DNA of 64,000 nt from HXMU1420-13 sp963691715 (GTDB lineage: Bacteria; Bacteroidota; Rhodothermia; Balneolales; Balneolaceae): contig OY829281.1 in assembly GCA_963691715.1 (NCBI GenBank), positions 2,976,001 to 3,040,000 on the forward strand. The letters are read 5' to 3'. The translations under genes were made by a program, and so were the position numbers. Under the pieces are notes generated by a model. It was not told where the DNA came from and did not search any database. It saw nothing but the letters and a program-made list of their open reading frames with translations. Position 1 is the first letter of the stretch. The number at the start of each line of letters is the position of its first letter. Positions 17,502-26,698 of the stretch are shown piece after piece.

Positions 17502-18050
17502 TTAAGCCTTTTGGAGAGTAGGGATCTTTGAGATGGCGAATTCAAATCCACCAAATAAAATAGCTGAATAAGCGAAATCACCTAATAATGTGTTCTTGAA
17601 AAAAGGGATTGCCATTTCATAACAAAGGATCAGACCTGCTGTATTTAATGGATAATCAGGATCTGAAAGCCAAACACCAAAATTTGAAATTAAAAAGAAC
17701 AGTATTGAACCCAGTAAGCTTGATACAATAACTCGAGTAATCGATACTTTTTTTAGCAATAATACACCTATCACAACAATTGTTGCTATACTGCCATAAA
17801 TCCAAATGAAACCAGGGGTAAATAGTGTAAAGCCTCCATAATAACTGGCATACATGATATTATTTATGAACAGATCGGTAATGAACATTGCTAACATTGG
17901 AAGGATAAAAGCAAATTTCTTATCGGATAAGTAAGCAGCCCCAAAAAGAGACATGGCACCTAATGGAGCGAAATTTAAAGGGTGTGGAATTAACCTTGTA
18001 AGTGCTGCAACCAGTATTACGCCAGCAACAATAAATAATCGTTTGTTCAT
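17502..18050 (-). CDS. DUF6580-like putative membrane transport protein
   Basis: 182 residues with five to six hydrophobic segments and very few charges. The opening RLIPHPLNFAPLGAMSLFGAAYL and the ITDLFINN segment are what I recall from the DUF6580 group, which resembles substrate-binding S components of ECF transporters. No ATPase or T component lies nearby. The substrate is unknown. It is 86 bases upstream, in transcription order, of the DUF4956 operon and may be read into it, as no clear terminator separates them. Confidence 0.7.
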   Translation of the reverse strand: MNKRLFIVAGVILVAALTRLIPHPLNFAPLGAMSLFGAAYLSDKKFAFILPMLAMFITDLFINNIMYASYYGGFTLFTPGFIWIYGSIATIVVIGVLLLKKVSITRVIVSSLLGSILFFLISNFGVWLSDPDYPLNTAGLILCYEMAIPFFKNTLLGDFAYSAILFGGFEFAISKIPTLQKA

Positions 18051-18080
18051 CCTATAATTTTTTATTTGAGTTAAAATAAA

Positions 18081-18112
18081 AAAAGCATCGCCCCAATGAA
18101 ACGATGCTTTTT
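18081..18112 (-). terminator. Intrinsic terminator downstream of the YceI gene
   Basis: AAAAGCATCG and CGATGCTTTT pair around a loop of about eleven bases. On the minus strand the stem is followed by TTTTTTTATTTT, right after the YceI stop. The A-rich left arm also gives a T tract in the plus direction, but no plus-strand gene ends here. Confidence 0.85.
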
Positions 18113-18138
18113 GATTTTTTTTAAATTAAAGCAGACCA

Positions 18139-18753
18139 CTAGCTTCCAGTTACTTCCGTGGTTAGCTCAAGATTTAAGGTTATATTAATTTCATTTCCAA
18201 TTACGACATCAGATATATAATCGCCAGTTCCAACCCCAAAATCATTTCGTAACAATTGGAATTCAGAAGTTATTCCAGCAACTTTTGAATTTTCTTTCCA
18301 TGGATGATCCATTACACCCAAAAGCGTGAATGGAAGCTCAAAATCAACAGACACATCCTTAATAGTTAGCTGGCCACGTGCCGTGAAGTTATTATCGCCA
18401 GATGAAACAATTTCAGAGCTTTTGAACGTCATGGTTGGCCATTGTTCTGCATCAAAAAAGTCTGGAGTCTTTAAGTGGGCATCTCGTCGTTCATTTTCTG
18501 TATCTATGCTTGCTACTTGAATGGTTACATCTATTGTGCTTTGTTGTAAATGTTCTGGATCAAAATTGATATCGGCTTCAAAATCATGGAATGCACCAGG
18601 TACATTTGAGAAGAAGTGGCGGACTTCAAAATTAACTGAACTATGAGACTTGTCGATAGTCCAAACAGTAGATACTGCATTTATGGCAGCAAGAGAAGCG
18701 ATTCCAAGTATCGCAACAACTAAAAGTTGAGATATTTTATTTAAGAATTTCAT
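18139..18753 (-). CDS. YceI family periplasmic protein
   Basis: 204 residues with a signal peptide (hydrophobic LLVVAILGIASLAAINA, cleavage around residue 27). The YceI lipocalin-like barrel follows: WTIDKSHSSVNFEVRHFFSNVPGAFHDF, ENERRDAHLKTPDFFDAEQWPTMTFKS and GQLTIKDVSVDFELPF. Family members bind polyisoprenoid-type lipids in the periplasm. A strong terminator follows, and the gene seems monocistronic. Confidence 0.92.
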   Translation of the reverse strand: MKFLNKISQLLVVAILGIASLAAINAVSTVWTIDKSHSSVNFEVRHFFSNVPGAFHDFEADINFDPEHLQQSTIDVTIQVASIDTENERRDAHLKTPDFFDAEQWPTMTFKSSEIVSSGDNNFTARGQLTIKDVSVDFELPFTLLGVMDHPWKENSKVAGITSEFQLLRNDFGVGTGDYISDVVIGNEINITLNLELTTEVTGS

Positions 18754-18881
18754 TAATAAGTAATAATTAGTTTTTATGGTTGATTGTGAATTAACCAGAT
18801 TTTTGCGTGAATAATTCGTTTAATGTTAAACTAATTACGGGAATAATGGGAATTGATTTTTCTTATTACAGTAATAGAAAC

Positions 18882-19487
18882 TTATTTGGCGGGACTAGTA
18901 AATGGATTGTCTTCTATTCTAAATCGCCATGGTAAAAAAGCATCTTCTTCTGCATAATCAACTCCAACTCTTGGGGAAGCTATGATTTGATCTTTTTCCA
19001 CTACTTTTTTATGGTCCTCAATCCATATTGTGTTACCAAGTAAATCTGTTCCATAATGGAGAGCATGTATACCTAAAGCTTGAGAAACGATACCAGGTCC
19101 TCCACCAACCGATCGTTCGAGTTTTTTCTTTTTCCTCCTTTGAAGGATGTGGTGAATTCCTTCGATTGGCTCAATTGCTCTTACAAGAACAGCATCAGCA
19201 TTGCCTTTTATATTTGTGACTACATTAAAAAGATGGTGTATTCCATAACAGAGGTAAATATAGGCGAAGCCTCCCCGATCATACATTATTTTAGTTCGTT
19301 TGGTTTTACCAGCAAAATGTGCATGGCATGCTTTATCATTTAAACCATTGTATGCCTCGGTTTCTACAATAATTCCTTTTGTAATAATACCGTCGAAGTT
19401 TGTGCAAAGGACTTTCCCGAGTAATTCTTGAGCGATTATGACTACCTTATCTCTTTCGTAAAAGCTACGTGATAATTTAATGGGCAT
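18882..19487 (-). CDS. 3-methyladenine DNA glycosylase (AAG/MPG family)
   Basis: 201 residues, the usual length for bacterial homologues of the alkyladenine glycosylase. Motifs: LGKVLCTNFDG, the catalytic-glutamate segment IVETEAYNGLNDKACHA, TKIMYDRGGFAYIYLCYGIHHLFNVVT, and AVLVRAIEPIEG. It removes alkylated or deaminated purines in base-excision repair. Single gene between YceI and the BrkB-family gene, both in the same direction. Confidence 0.93.
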   Translation of the reverse strand: MPIKLSRSFYERDKVVIIAQELLGKVLCTNFDGIITKGIIVETEAYNGLNDKACHAHFAGKTKRTKIMYDRGGFAYIYLCYGIHHLFNVVTNIKGNADAVLVRAIEPIEGIHHILQRRKKKKLERSVGGGPGIVSQALGIHALHYGTDLLGNTIWIEDHKKVVEKDQIIASPRVGVDYAEEDAFLPWRFRIEDNPFTSPAK

Positions 19488-19556
19488 AATCAGTTGATAA
19501 GGATGAGGGTCACTCTATTTAAAGAATCATTTAATGATATTAAGCTTTTATAGCGT

Positions 19557-20477
19557 TTAATCTAAAGAAGCATAAGGATTCATTTCTATAGAAGTATTGG
19601 GAGTTTCATAAATTTCTTTGTAAGCCCTCGTTAATATAACAGAAACAACGAAAAGCAAAGAGGTATAAAAAGCCCATATCCCAATTACAATAAATACTGC
19701 ATATCCTTGATAAAAATATTGGTAAGATGAAAAAGCAAAGCTTAAATAAATAGTTACTATCCATTTAGCAAATTCAAACAAAAAAGTATAAATAGCGGCA
19801 CCTATATAAGCGGTTTTTGCGGAGATCTTACGTTCGCTTACAAATCTATAGATAACAAAAATGAGAAAGTAGGTGAAAATTATGGGTAGTATCACATCCA
19901 ATACATCATACATCCATGGAAGGCGAATTTCTATATCAGTATACGGTACAGCTATTACGCTGAAGTCAAATAAAGATATGACGGAGATAGCAAGGCTAAA
20001 AAACAAGAATACGGAACCCATTACTCCAAAACCTAGAAAATTATAAACTACATCCATTACTGGGTTTGCACGTTCTTCTATATCAAAAACATCAAAAATA
20101 ACATGTTTAAAACTATGTATGAGGCCTTGAGTAAAGATTATAAGTATAATAAGACCTGTGATTCCAAAAACTGTTCTAGCACTTACTAATGGTAGTAATA
20201 GACTTTCGAGTGTCTGTGCTCCTTGAATAACATCAGATTCGGTGGCTTGATAATCAAATATTGGAATCAGTTCCGAACCATAACGCACAATTTCATCGAA
20301 TGCTTCATCAAATGATAATATATATCCAATAATTGAAATTAATATCAATACAAATGGGATAGCGCAAATAAAAAGATTAAAAGTAATAGCTGAAGCATTA
20401 AAAAAAATATTCTTTTGACTTGCTAGTACAAGAACTCTTTTCCAAAAAGCTTTTAATGTTTGCGCTGATATAATCAT
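19557..20477 (-). CDS. YihY/BrkB family membrane protein
   Basis: About 306 residues from the ATG at 20477; a TTG eight codons earlier is also open. Six hydrophobic segments follow an N-terminal amphipathic stretch, with family-like features SAITFNLFICAIPFVLILISIIGYIL, VFGITGLIILIIFTQGLIHSFKHVIFDVF and the C-terminal FVIVIGIWAFYTSLLFVVSVILTRAY. The family was once annotated as ribonuclease BN, which is wrong for these proteins; the true role is unknown. Confidence 0.88.
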   Translation of the reverse strand: MIISAQTLKAFWKRVLVLASQKNIFFNASAITFNLFICAIPFVLILISIIGYILSFDEAFDEIVRYGSELIPIFDYQATESDVIQGAQTLESLLLPLVSARTVFGITGLIILIIFTQGLIHSFKHVIFDVFDIEERANPVMDVVYNFLGFGVMGSVFLFFSLAISVISLFDFSVIAVPYTDIEIRLPWMYDVLDVILPIIFTYFLIFVIYRFVSERKISAKTAYIGAAIYTFLFEFAKWIVTIYLSFAFSSYQYFYQGYAVFIVIGIWAFYTSLLFVVSVILTRAYKEIYETPNTSIEMNPYASLD

Positions 20478-20691
20478 ATAATTATGTAAAATACATTTCA
20501 AAAAGATTAATCAAAAGGCGGAATGCTTAGATTTTAAGTTAATGCTTTGGTACTTTCTTATTAAAATTTCAATTGTTGGAGTCCCTCTAAAATTTGCAAG
20601 TTATCATAAAAAGAATACATAGTAATTCAGAGTCCAAAAGACTTAGAATCTAAGCAGGGAAAGCAACTACAAACAGGATCGATTAAATACA

Positions 20692-23361
20692 ATGACAACC
20701 CGTAAACAAACTCCTTTAATGCGCCAATACAATGAGATAAAGGAGCAATATCCGGGCACAATTTTATTATTTAGAGTGGGGGATTTTTACGAAACGTTTT
20801 CGGAAGATGCCATTTTAGTGAGTAAAGAATTAGGAATTACACTTACTAAAAGGAATAATGGGGGTGATCAAACACCATTGGCAGGCTTTCCTTTTCATGC
20901 CTTAGACACATACCTACCTAAATTGGTAAAAAAAGGGCATAAAGTTGCTGTATGTGATCAGACTGAAAGTCCTGAAGAAGCAAAAAAAGCAGGTCGAAAA
21001 ATAGTAGAACGCGATGTTACTGAAATTACAACCCCAGGTATTACTCTATCTGATAAATTATTAGATCACAAACGAAATAATTATATCATTTCTTTATTTT
21101 GGGTTGGTCCATTTGTAGGTGTGGCTTTTTCTGATATTTCAACAGGAGAATTTGGATTAAGTGAAGTTTCTGAATCTGGATTAAAAAGTTTGATGGCGGC
21201 AATTCAACCTTCAGAAATTTTGATTCAAGCTAAATTAAAATCAAAATATGCTGAGACCTTTCAATCATATAATGTCTCTTATATTGACGATTGGGTGTTT
21301 GAAGGAGATTATGGCTATAAAATCTTAATCGATCATTTTAAAACTCATTCTTTAAAAGGTTTTGGTGTAGAGGATTTAGAAGTAGCCCAAGTTGCTGCAG
21401 GTGCACTACTCCATTATATGAAGGAAACACAAAAAGCGTACCTTCAACACCTCCGAAGATTGTATGCGTATGAAAGTAATGATTACATGTCGCTGGATCC
21501 TTCCACCAAAAGAAATTTAGAGCTTACAAGCAGCATTCAAGAAGGAGGTTCGGAAGGGACTCTTATATCCATCATGGATGAAACATGCACGGCAATGGGA
21601 GGTAGGCTATTACGGCGATGGATTATGCGACCGCTCAAAAAATTGACTCCCATTCAGCGAAGACTTGACGCAGTAGAAGATCTATATAAAAATCATTCTA
21701 TTCGTTCTAGCATTCGGCAGGAATTAAAAGAAGTAGGTGACTTAGAACGATTAATTTCTCGCATATGCGTTGGAAGAACCAATGCTAGAGATATCAAACA
21801 AATTGAGCGATCCTTAAGTCAGGTTCCAAGAATTAAAAGTTTATTTTCAAGTTGGGATAATGTATTACTGGAGGATATAAACACGAGATTAAAAATGTTG
21901 ATTGATGTTCAGCATAGGATTCAGACAACGTTAACCGAAGAACCTCCAGCGGGTATAAGAGATGGAGGAATGATAGCTGAAGGTTTAAACGAGGAATTAG
22001 ATGAACTCAGAGAAATTGCAAAGAATGGCAAAAACTATATCGCACAAATAAAAGATAAGTTATCTACCGATACTGGAATACCGTCTCTAAAAATTGGATA
22101 TAACAAGGTTTTTGGATATTACATTGAGGTTACCAACGCACATAAAGAAAAAGTTCCGGATACGTTTATTAGAAAACAGACCTTAGTTAATGCCGAGCGT
22201 TATATCACTCCAGAATTAAAAGAAGTTGAAGAAAAAGTACTGTCTGCAGAAGATAGAAGTAAAATGCTGGAGTATCAGTTATTTGAAGAACTTAGAGTGT
22301 ATGTAGCGGGATATGCCGATGATATTCAGCAAATAGCGCAAGCCATTGCTCAATTAGATGTGCTTCAGAGTTTTGCTGAGGTAGCTTTCAAAAATGCATA
22401 TGCTAAACCCGAAGTTCGAGACTCTGAGAAGATTAGTATAAAAAAAGGAAGGCATCCTGTTGTGGAACAATCATTACCCCTTGGAGAGCCTTTCATTGCT
22501 AACGACATCGAGCTAAATAATTCTGAACAACAAATAATGATTATTACTGGGCCAAATATGGCAGGGAAGAGTATTATTCTTAGACAAACAGGATTAATTG
22601 TATTAATGGCTCAATTAGGAAGTTTTGTTCCCGCAGAACATGCTTTTATCGGGTTAGTAGATAAAATTTTTACACGAGTTGGAGCCTCCGATAACCTAGC
22701 CGCTGGGGAATCTACTTTTTTAGTAGAAATGAATGAGGCAGCGAATATTTTAAATAATGCTACTCCTCGATCTTTGATTCTATTGGATGAGGTGGGGAGA
22801 GGAACCAGTACTTTTGACGGGTTAAGTATTGCATGGTCGTTGGCTGAATTTTTGCATAATCATGCACCTGTTGCTGCTAAAACTCTATTTGCCACACATT
22901 ATCATGAATTAAACGAATTGGAACATAGGTATGCACGCATTAAAAATTTCAATGTTCAGGTAAAAGAGCATGATGGAAAAGTAATTTTTCTACGAAAATT
23001 AATTCGTGGTGGCGCTGATCATAGTTATGGAATTCAGGTCGCAAATATGGCTGGTTTACCCCATGAGGTTATAGAAAGAGCAAAAGAGATTTTACAAAAT
23101 CTTGAAAGTCACAGTTTAGACCTAACCAGCAACAAAGACACCCCAGAAAAAAATGCAATTAATCAAAAAAAAGCTGCGCAAAAAATGACTGAAAGTGTTC
23201 CAACGCAGTTAGAAATAGCACAAATGAGTTTATTTGCGAATCATATGGATCCGAAATTCGAAACATTAATGAACAAACTTGAAGCAGTGGATCCTAATCG
23301 CATTACTCCTATAGAAGCATTGATGATTGTTACCGAATTAAAGCAAGTTATCGGGAATTAA
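20692..23361 (+). CDS. mutS: DNA mismatch repair protein MutS
   Basis: An 889-residue full-length MutS. The mismatch-reading Phe-X-Glu lies in FRVGDFYETFSEDA near residue 36. The connector, lever and clamp domains follow, and the ATPase holds GPNMAGKS (Walker A, near 623), the signature region AAGESTFLVEMNEAA, DEVGRGTSTFDG (Walker B) and FATHYHEL. It recognises mispairs and recruits MutL. The GntR-family regulator starts 20 bases after its stop, so the two may be co-transcribed. Confidence 0.97.
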   Translation: MTTRKQTPLMRQYNEIKEQYPGTILLFRVGDFYETFSEDAILVSKELGITLTKRNNGGDQTPLAGFPFHALDTYLPKLVKKGHKVAVCDQTESPEEAKKAGRKIVERDVTEITTPGITLSDKLLDHKRNNYIISLFWVGPFVGVAFSDISTGEFGLSEVSESGLKSLMAAIQPSEILIQAKLKSKYAETFQSYNVSYIDDWVFEGDYGYKILIDHFKTHSLKGFGVEDLEVAQVAAGALLHYMKETQKAYLQHLRRLYAYESNDYMSLDPSTKRNLELTSSIQEGGSEGTLISIMDETCTAMGGRLLRRWIMRPLKKLTPIQRRLDAVEDLYKNHSIRSSIRQELKEVGDLERLISRICVGRTNARDIKQIERSLSQVPRIKSLFSSWDNVLLEDINTRLKMLIDVQHRIQTTLTEEPPAGIRDGGMIAEGLNEELDELREIAKNGKNYIAQIKDKLSTDTGIPSLKIGYNKVFGYYIEVTNAHKEKVPDTFIRKQTLVNAERYITPELKEVEEKVLSAEDRSKMLEYQLFEELRVYVAGYADDIQQIAQAIAQLDVLQSFAEVAFKNAYAKPEVRDSEKISIKKGRHPVVEQSLPLGEPFIANDIELNNSEQQIMIITGPNMAGKSIILRQTGLIVLMAQLGSFVPAEHAFIGLVDKIFTRVGASDNLAAGESTFLVEMNEAANILNNATPRSLILLDEVGRGTSTFDGLSIAWSLAEFLHNHAPVAAKTLFATHYHELNELEHRYARIKNFNVQVKEHDGKVIFLRKLIRGGADHSYGIQVANMAGLPHEVIERAKEILQNLESHSLDLTSNKDTPEKNAINQKKAAQKMTESVPTQLEIAQMSLFANHMDPKFETLMNKLEAVDPNRITPIEALMIVTELKQVIGN

Positions 23362-23381
23362 TTGGGCGCATACATTTACCT

Positions 23382-24275
23382 TTGAAAAACTCTGCCAAAC
23401 ATATAGCTGATCGAATCCGGTTAATGATTTCCACTAAACAATTTCAAGTGGGTGAGGTTCTCCCATCAACAAGAGAGTTAGGTCATCAGCTTGGAGTTAG
23501 TTTTCATACCGTTCGTAAAGCGTATCATGTATTAACTGACGAGGGATTAATTACTGGAGAAAAGGGGCGAGGATTTGTTGTAAATCGCCAAACCTCACTC
23601 ATTGATAAAGCGCAACGACTTGAAGTTGGGGGGGCAAAAGTTCAGGCTTTGATTGAAGAGTTGATCGGGTATGGACTTGATGATGCGGAAATTGAATTAC
23701 TTTTTCAGGAACAACTCGATTATATCGATTGGCCAAACCGTATTCAAACATGCGCTAGTGTTGGGGAAAATATGGAACTAGGAGGAATGCTTGCGAGTGC
23801 TATAAAAAAACAGGTTGGCGTTAAAAGTAGAGTTATCGAGGTATCAGAATATCAAAGTGCTGCAAAATTTGATGCTCTTTTTGTACCTGTGAAATATGTT
23901 CATCAGTTTAAAAGCCTAAGTGAATCCATTATGATTATTCCAATTGTATATGGATATGATCCCGATGTATTGTTGGCTGTGGTTGATTTATTTGGAATTC
24001 AATCTATTGGATTGGTTACCTCTCAAGAAGATTCTATTTCAAGAATAATAACAGAAATAAGACCAACGCTTCCTTTTGAAGGATCAATTGTGGCTGGGAG
24101 TATTTATGGAAAATCACTTCCACTTTTTGTTAGAGAAACTGATTTGATATTATATACCCCAGACAGTGCTCGGTTAGTGGAGCAAAAAGTTCCTGAGAAG
24201 AAACGCATTAAATTAGAATATAAATTGTCGGATCGATCGGCCGAAATGATCCGATCTGAACTTTGGGAACAATAG
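23382..24275 (+). CDS. GntR-family transcriptional regulator with unusual C-terminal domain
   Basis: 297 residues. The N-terminal 70 form a GntR winged helix: AKHIADRIRLMISTKQFQVGEVLPSTRELGHQLGVSFHTVRKAYHVLTDEGLITGEKGRGFVV. The remaining 220 residues match neither a FadR helical bundle nor an aminotransferase; strands such as KFDALFVPVKYVHQF and SIMIIPIVYGYDP suggest a Rossmann-like ligand domain. The start is TTG, since the next ATG falls inside the DNA-binding domain. It follows mutS closely. Target and ligand are unknown. Confidence 0.82.
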   Translation: MKNSAKHIADRIRLMISTKQFQVGEVLPSTRELGHQLGVSFHTVRKAYHVLTDEGLITGEKGRGFVVNRQTSLIDKAQRLEVGGAKVQALIEELIGYGLDDAEIELLFQEQLDYIDWPNRIQTCASVGENMELGGMLASAIKKQVGVKSRVIEVSEYQSAAKFDALFVPVKYVHQFKSLSESIMIIPIVYGYDPDVLLAVVDLFGIQSIGLVTSQEDSISRIITEIRPTLPFEGSIVAGSIYGKSLPLFVRETDLILYTPDSARLVEQKVPEKKRIKLEYKLSDRSAEMIRSELWEQ

Positions 24276-24280
24276 GCATG

Positions 24281-24335
24281 CAATTAAGAATAAAGAATGA
24301 TTTAATTAAGAATACAGTACGCTTATTCTTAATTG
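24281..24335. terminator. 12-bp inverted repeat between the GntR gene and the helicase
   Basis: CAATTAAGAATA (24281-24292) is perfectly complementary to TATTCTTAATTG (24324-24335), with a second direct copy of AATTAAGAATA at 24304-24314 in the loop. It is AT-rich with no U tract, so it may be a weak terminator or an operator for the adjacent GntR protein. Confidence 0.35.
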
Positions 24336-24353
24336 ATAATTGAAGTATTATCA

Positions 24354-26273
24354 TTGAAAGTAAAAGAGACCATCCAAAAAGCAATCTCCGCGATAGGTAA
24401 AGAGATCGATGCAGTTCGAGAAACTCCATCAACTGATGTGTTATCGAATGGGATAAAAGAAAAGAAATCTGGGCACCATGTCTATGTTTTTGAATCTAAC
24501 AATTTGGGACTTCGATTTGCCGAAGAAGTAAAAGCCAAAGTAGATGGGGGGAAAGAACAGATAGTTGATGTTATTGATTTAAAAGATGGGAAAATTTGGC
24601 TAGAGTTTCCTTCTGCACAAGGTAAAATAATACACGAAGTAGCTCTTGAATGGGAAAATGATTTTGTGCTTCGACGAACCGAAGAACATTTACATACGCT
24701 CGAAGAAAAATGGAAAGATATACCACAATTAGAACTTCTTTTAACTCCACATGAGAGATATGATACGGTAGGAACTGTTGCCACTTCTAAGTACGATACA
24801 CTTAGAAATGAATCACAAATTGATGCTATCCAAAAAGCCATCAATAATAATATCACGTTTATTTGGGGCCCACCAGGAACGGGGAAAACAGCCACTATAG
24901 GATATATTATTGCTAATTTTTTACGACTAGGACAACGTGTATTGTTTGTTTCAAACACGAATAGAGCTGTAGATGTGGGTCTGTTGAATGTAATGGATGC
25001 ATTGTCTGAAATTCATCCCGAATTTGATCTTAAACAAACTACACGTTTTGGTGAGGCCTGGATTGATGATGAGCGATTGGAAACGGTATTGTTTGAACAA
25101 CAAGTGAAAGATAAGTTGGATTCGCGTAAATCTGAAACGGTTGAATTAAGTCAGCTATTAAGTCAATTTGAAGCTATTCAGGATCAGGTTGATGAACTAA
25201 TGGAAGCAGATAAAGAAGTTCCAAAAGCACTGGATTTACAAGCACAATTACTAGGTGATAAAATAGATCGATTTGGGGGAAAGTTAGCCTTAGAGGGTAA
25301 GATTGATCGATTGTTGAATTTAAACGAACGCTATGAGTTAAAAAAGAAGCAACTTGTAGCAACTACGATGGCAAAAGTATGCACATCAGAGCTTTTTTAT
25401 ACTATTAGTTACGATGCGGTGGTGGTGGATGAGGCATCGATGGCAAGTATGCCCTATTTATTACTCATGGCTGCAAAATCTAAAGAGCATATAGTTATTG
25501 CTGGAGATCCCATGCAGTTACCTCCCATATCAATAACGAACGACAAAGAAGCATCTGTATTTCTAGAGCAAGATATTTTCACTTATGTTTCAAATGCATC
25601 AACAACCGAAGCTTTGTTTACATGGCATGATAAAAACCCAGATTTTACTTCTTTTTTTGACATCCAATATCGACTGAATTCAGACTTAGCAGGTGTGATC
25701 AGTTCTGTTTTTTATGATGGTCGTTTGAAAACGGGGAAGCTCACATCCAATAAAACAGATCATATCTCAGTTGCACTAGTGGATTCTTCAAAATATGGTC
25801 CGCACATTGCACAAGAGAAATCAGATAGAGGTTTTAAGCCCAGAAATGAGGTACACTTAAAACTGATTGAAGAAAGTATTAAAAAGCTAAAACTCAAACA
25901 TCCGTCCAGCGAAATAGGCATTATTGTTCCATTTAGAAGTTGTGTGTATCAGGTGCGCAATCATTTAAGAGAAAAAGGGTATCTAGGAATAGAAGTTGGA
26001 ACCATACATACCTTTCAAGGGAGAGAAAAATCAGTAATTCTATTTGATACGGTGATGAGCGGTGAAATTCAATACGGGCAACAACGGCATTACTCCGTTC
26101 GTCCTTTCGATGAAACCAAAAATGGGATAAGCGTGCCACGTTTATTGAACGTTGCTTTTTCGCGCAGTAAAGAACTCTTGATTGTTATTGCAGATATGAA
26201 TCATATTAACAAGGTGTACGGGCGAAAGTTTTTGGGTCGGCTTTTGAACTCTTTAAAAGAAATTTCGATGTAG
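24354..26273 (+). CDS. UPF1/IGHMBP2-like superfamily 1 helicase
   Basis: About 639 residues from a TTG at 24354; an earlier TTG at 24333 lies inside the inverted repeat and is less likely. SF1B helicase motifs: Walker A WGPPGTGKTA, motif Ia FVSNTNRAVD, Walker B VVVDEASMAS, motif III IAGDPMQLPP, motif V GTIHTFQGREKSVI and motif VI LNVAFSRSKELLIV. A coiled-coil insert of about 100 residues lies between motifs Ia and II. Such enzymes unwind DNA or RNA 5' to 3'; the bacterial role is unclear. The gene follows the GntR regulator and may be under its control. Confidence 0.88.
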   Translation: MKVKETIQKAISAIGKEIDAVRETPSTDVLSNGIKEKKSGHHVYVFESNNLGLRFAEEVKAKVDGGKEQIVDVIDLKDGKIWLEFPSAQGKIIHEVALEWENDFVLRRTEEHLHTLEEKWKDIPQLELLLTPHERYDTVGTVATSKYDTLRNESQIDAIQKAINNNITFIWGPPGTGKTATIGYIIANFLRLGQRVLFVSNTNRAVDVGLLNVMDALSEIHPEFDLKQTTRFGEAWIDDERLETVLFEQQVKDKLDSRKSETVELSQLLSQFEAIQDQVDELMEADKEVPKALDLQAQLLGDKIDRFGGKLALEGKIDRLLNLNERYELKKKQLVATTMAKVCTSELFYTISYDAVVVDEASMASMPYLLLMAAKSKEHIVIAGDPMQLPPISITNDKEASVFLEQDIFTYVSNASTTEALFTWHDKNPDFTSFFDIQYRLNSDLAGVISSVFYDGRLKTGKLTSNKTDHISVALVDSSKYGPHIAQEKSDRGFKPRNEVHLKLIEESIKKLKLKHPSSEIGIIVPFRSCVYQVRNHLREKGYLGIEVGTIHTFQGREKSVILFDTVMSGEIQYGQQRHYSVRPFDETKNGISVPRLLNVAFSRSKELLIVIADMNHINKVYGRKFLGRLLNSLKEISM

Positions 26274-26371
26274 CAAAAAAAGAATGATACAAGTAACAGA
26301 AACTGCTTGATAAGAATATAGAATCACTCTTATATTAAAGACCGCTTCAGAAATGAAGCTTTTTATTGAAC

Positions 26372-26435
26372 GCGAGAATAGCTTCCCGATGAATCGGGAG
26401 TAGAGTATCCTGATATTTCGGGACCAAGGTTGGGG
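26372..26435 (+). pseudogene. Decayed tRNA-Gly copy with palindrome-replaced arms
   Basis: GCGAGAATAGCT (26372-26383) equals bases 1-12 of the intact tRNA-Gly 87 bases downstream. Then a 16-bp palindrome TCCCGATGAATCGGGA (26384-26399) replaces part of the D loop, GTAGAG matches again, a related 16-mer TCCTGATATTTCGGGA replaces the 5' side of the anticodon arm, and CCAAGGTTGGGG matches tRNA positions 35-46. The remaining 3' half is lost. It cannot fold as a working tRNA. Confidence 0.7.
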
Positions 26436-26469
26436 CAACAACCGGATTTACACAAGCCACTCTCAATTA

Positions 26470-26542
26470 GCGAGAATAGCTCAGTTGGTAGAGCACAACC
26501 TTGCCAAGGTTGGGGTCGCGAGTTCGAGTCTCGTTTCTCGCT
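26470..26542 (+). tRNA. tRNA-Gly (anticodon GCC)
   Basis: A complete 73-base cloverleaf. The acceptor stem is GCGAGAA/TTCTCGC with discriminator T. The D arm is GCTC-AGTTGGTA-GAGC. The anticodon arm is CAACC-TTGCCAA-GGTTG, giving anticodon GCC, and the T arm is GCGAG-TTCGAGT-CTCGT. CCA is not encoded. Decayed copies flank it on both sides, and a third copy lies 3.7 kb downstream, suggesting the site has been used by mobile DNA. Confidence 0.96.
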
Positions 26543-26546
26543 CTTT

Positions 26547-26582
26547 AAAGCCTCTTGGATTAAGTTCTGAGAGGCTTTTTTT
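26547..26582 (+). terminator. Terminator of tRNA-Gly
   Basis: AAAGCCTCT pairs with AGAGGCTTT around a loop of about twelve bases, and is followed by TTTTTTTG. It begins five bases after the tRNA end. Confidence 0.85.
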
Positions 26583-26613
26583 GTTTAAGCAAGTTTTATG
26601 GGATATGTTGGAA

Positions 26614-26661
26614 AAGGTTGGGGTCGTCCCGATGAATCGGGAAGTCTGGTTTCTCGCTCTT
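26614..26661 (+). pseudogene. Decayed 3' half of tRNA-Gly with palindrome in the T arm
   Basis: AAGGTTGGGGTCG equals tRNA positions 37-49. The palindrome TCCCGATGAATCGGGA (26627-26642) replaces the 5' T stem and much of the loop. The sequence then resumes as AGTCTGGTTTCTCGCTCTT, differing from the intact tRNA and its trailer by one base. The matching trailer shows it derives from a tandem copy of the same tRNA locus. Confidence 0.7.
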
Positions 26662-26664
26662 AAT

Positions 26665-26698
26665 AAAGGCAATCAAAGAAATTTGGTTGCCTTTTTTT
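26665..26698 (+). terminator. Terminator following the decayed tRNA copy
   Basis: AAAGGCAA pairs with TTGCCTTT around a loop of about fifteen bases that can extend the stem, and is followed by TTTTT. It sits where the terminator of a tandem tRNA gene would be. Confidence 0.75.

Noticed and set aside
26372..26698. CRISPR array from the repeated palindromes
   Set aside because: Only a few copies with no regular spacers; matches are to tRNA-Gly, and no cas genes are present.
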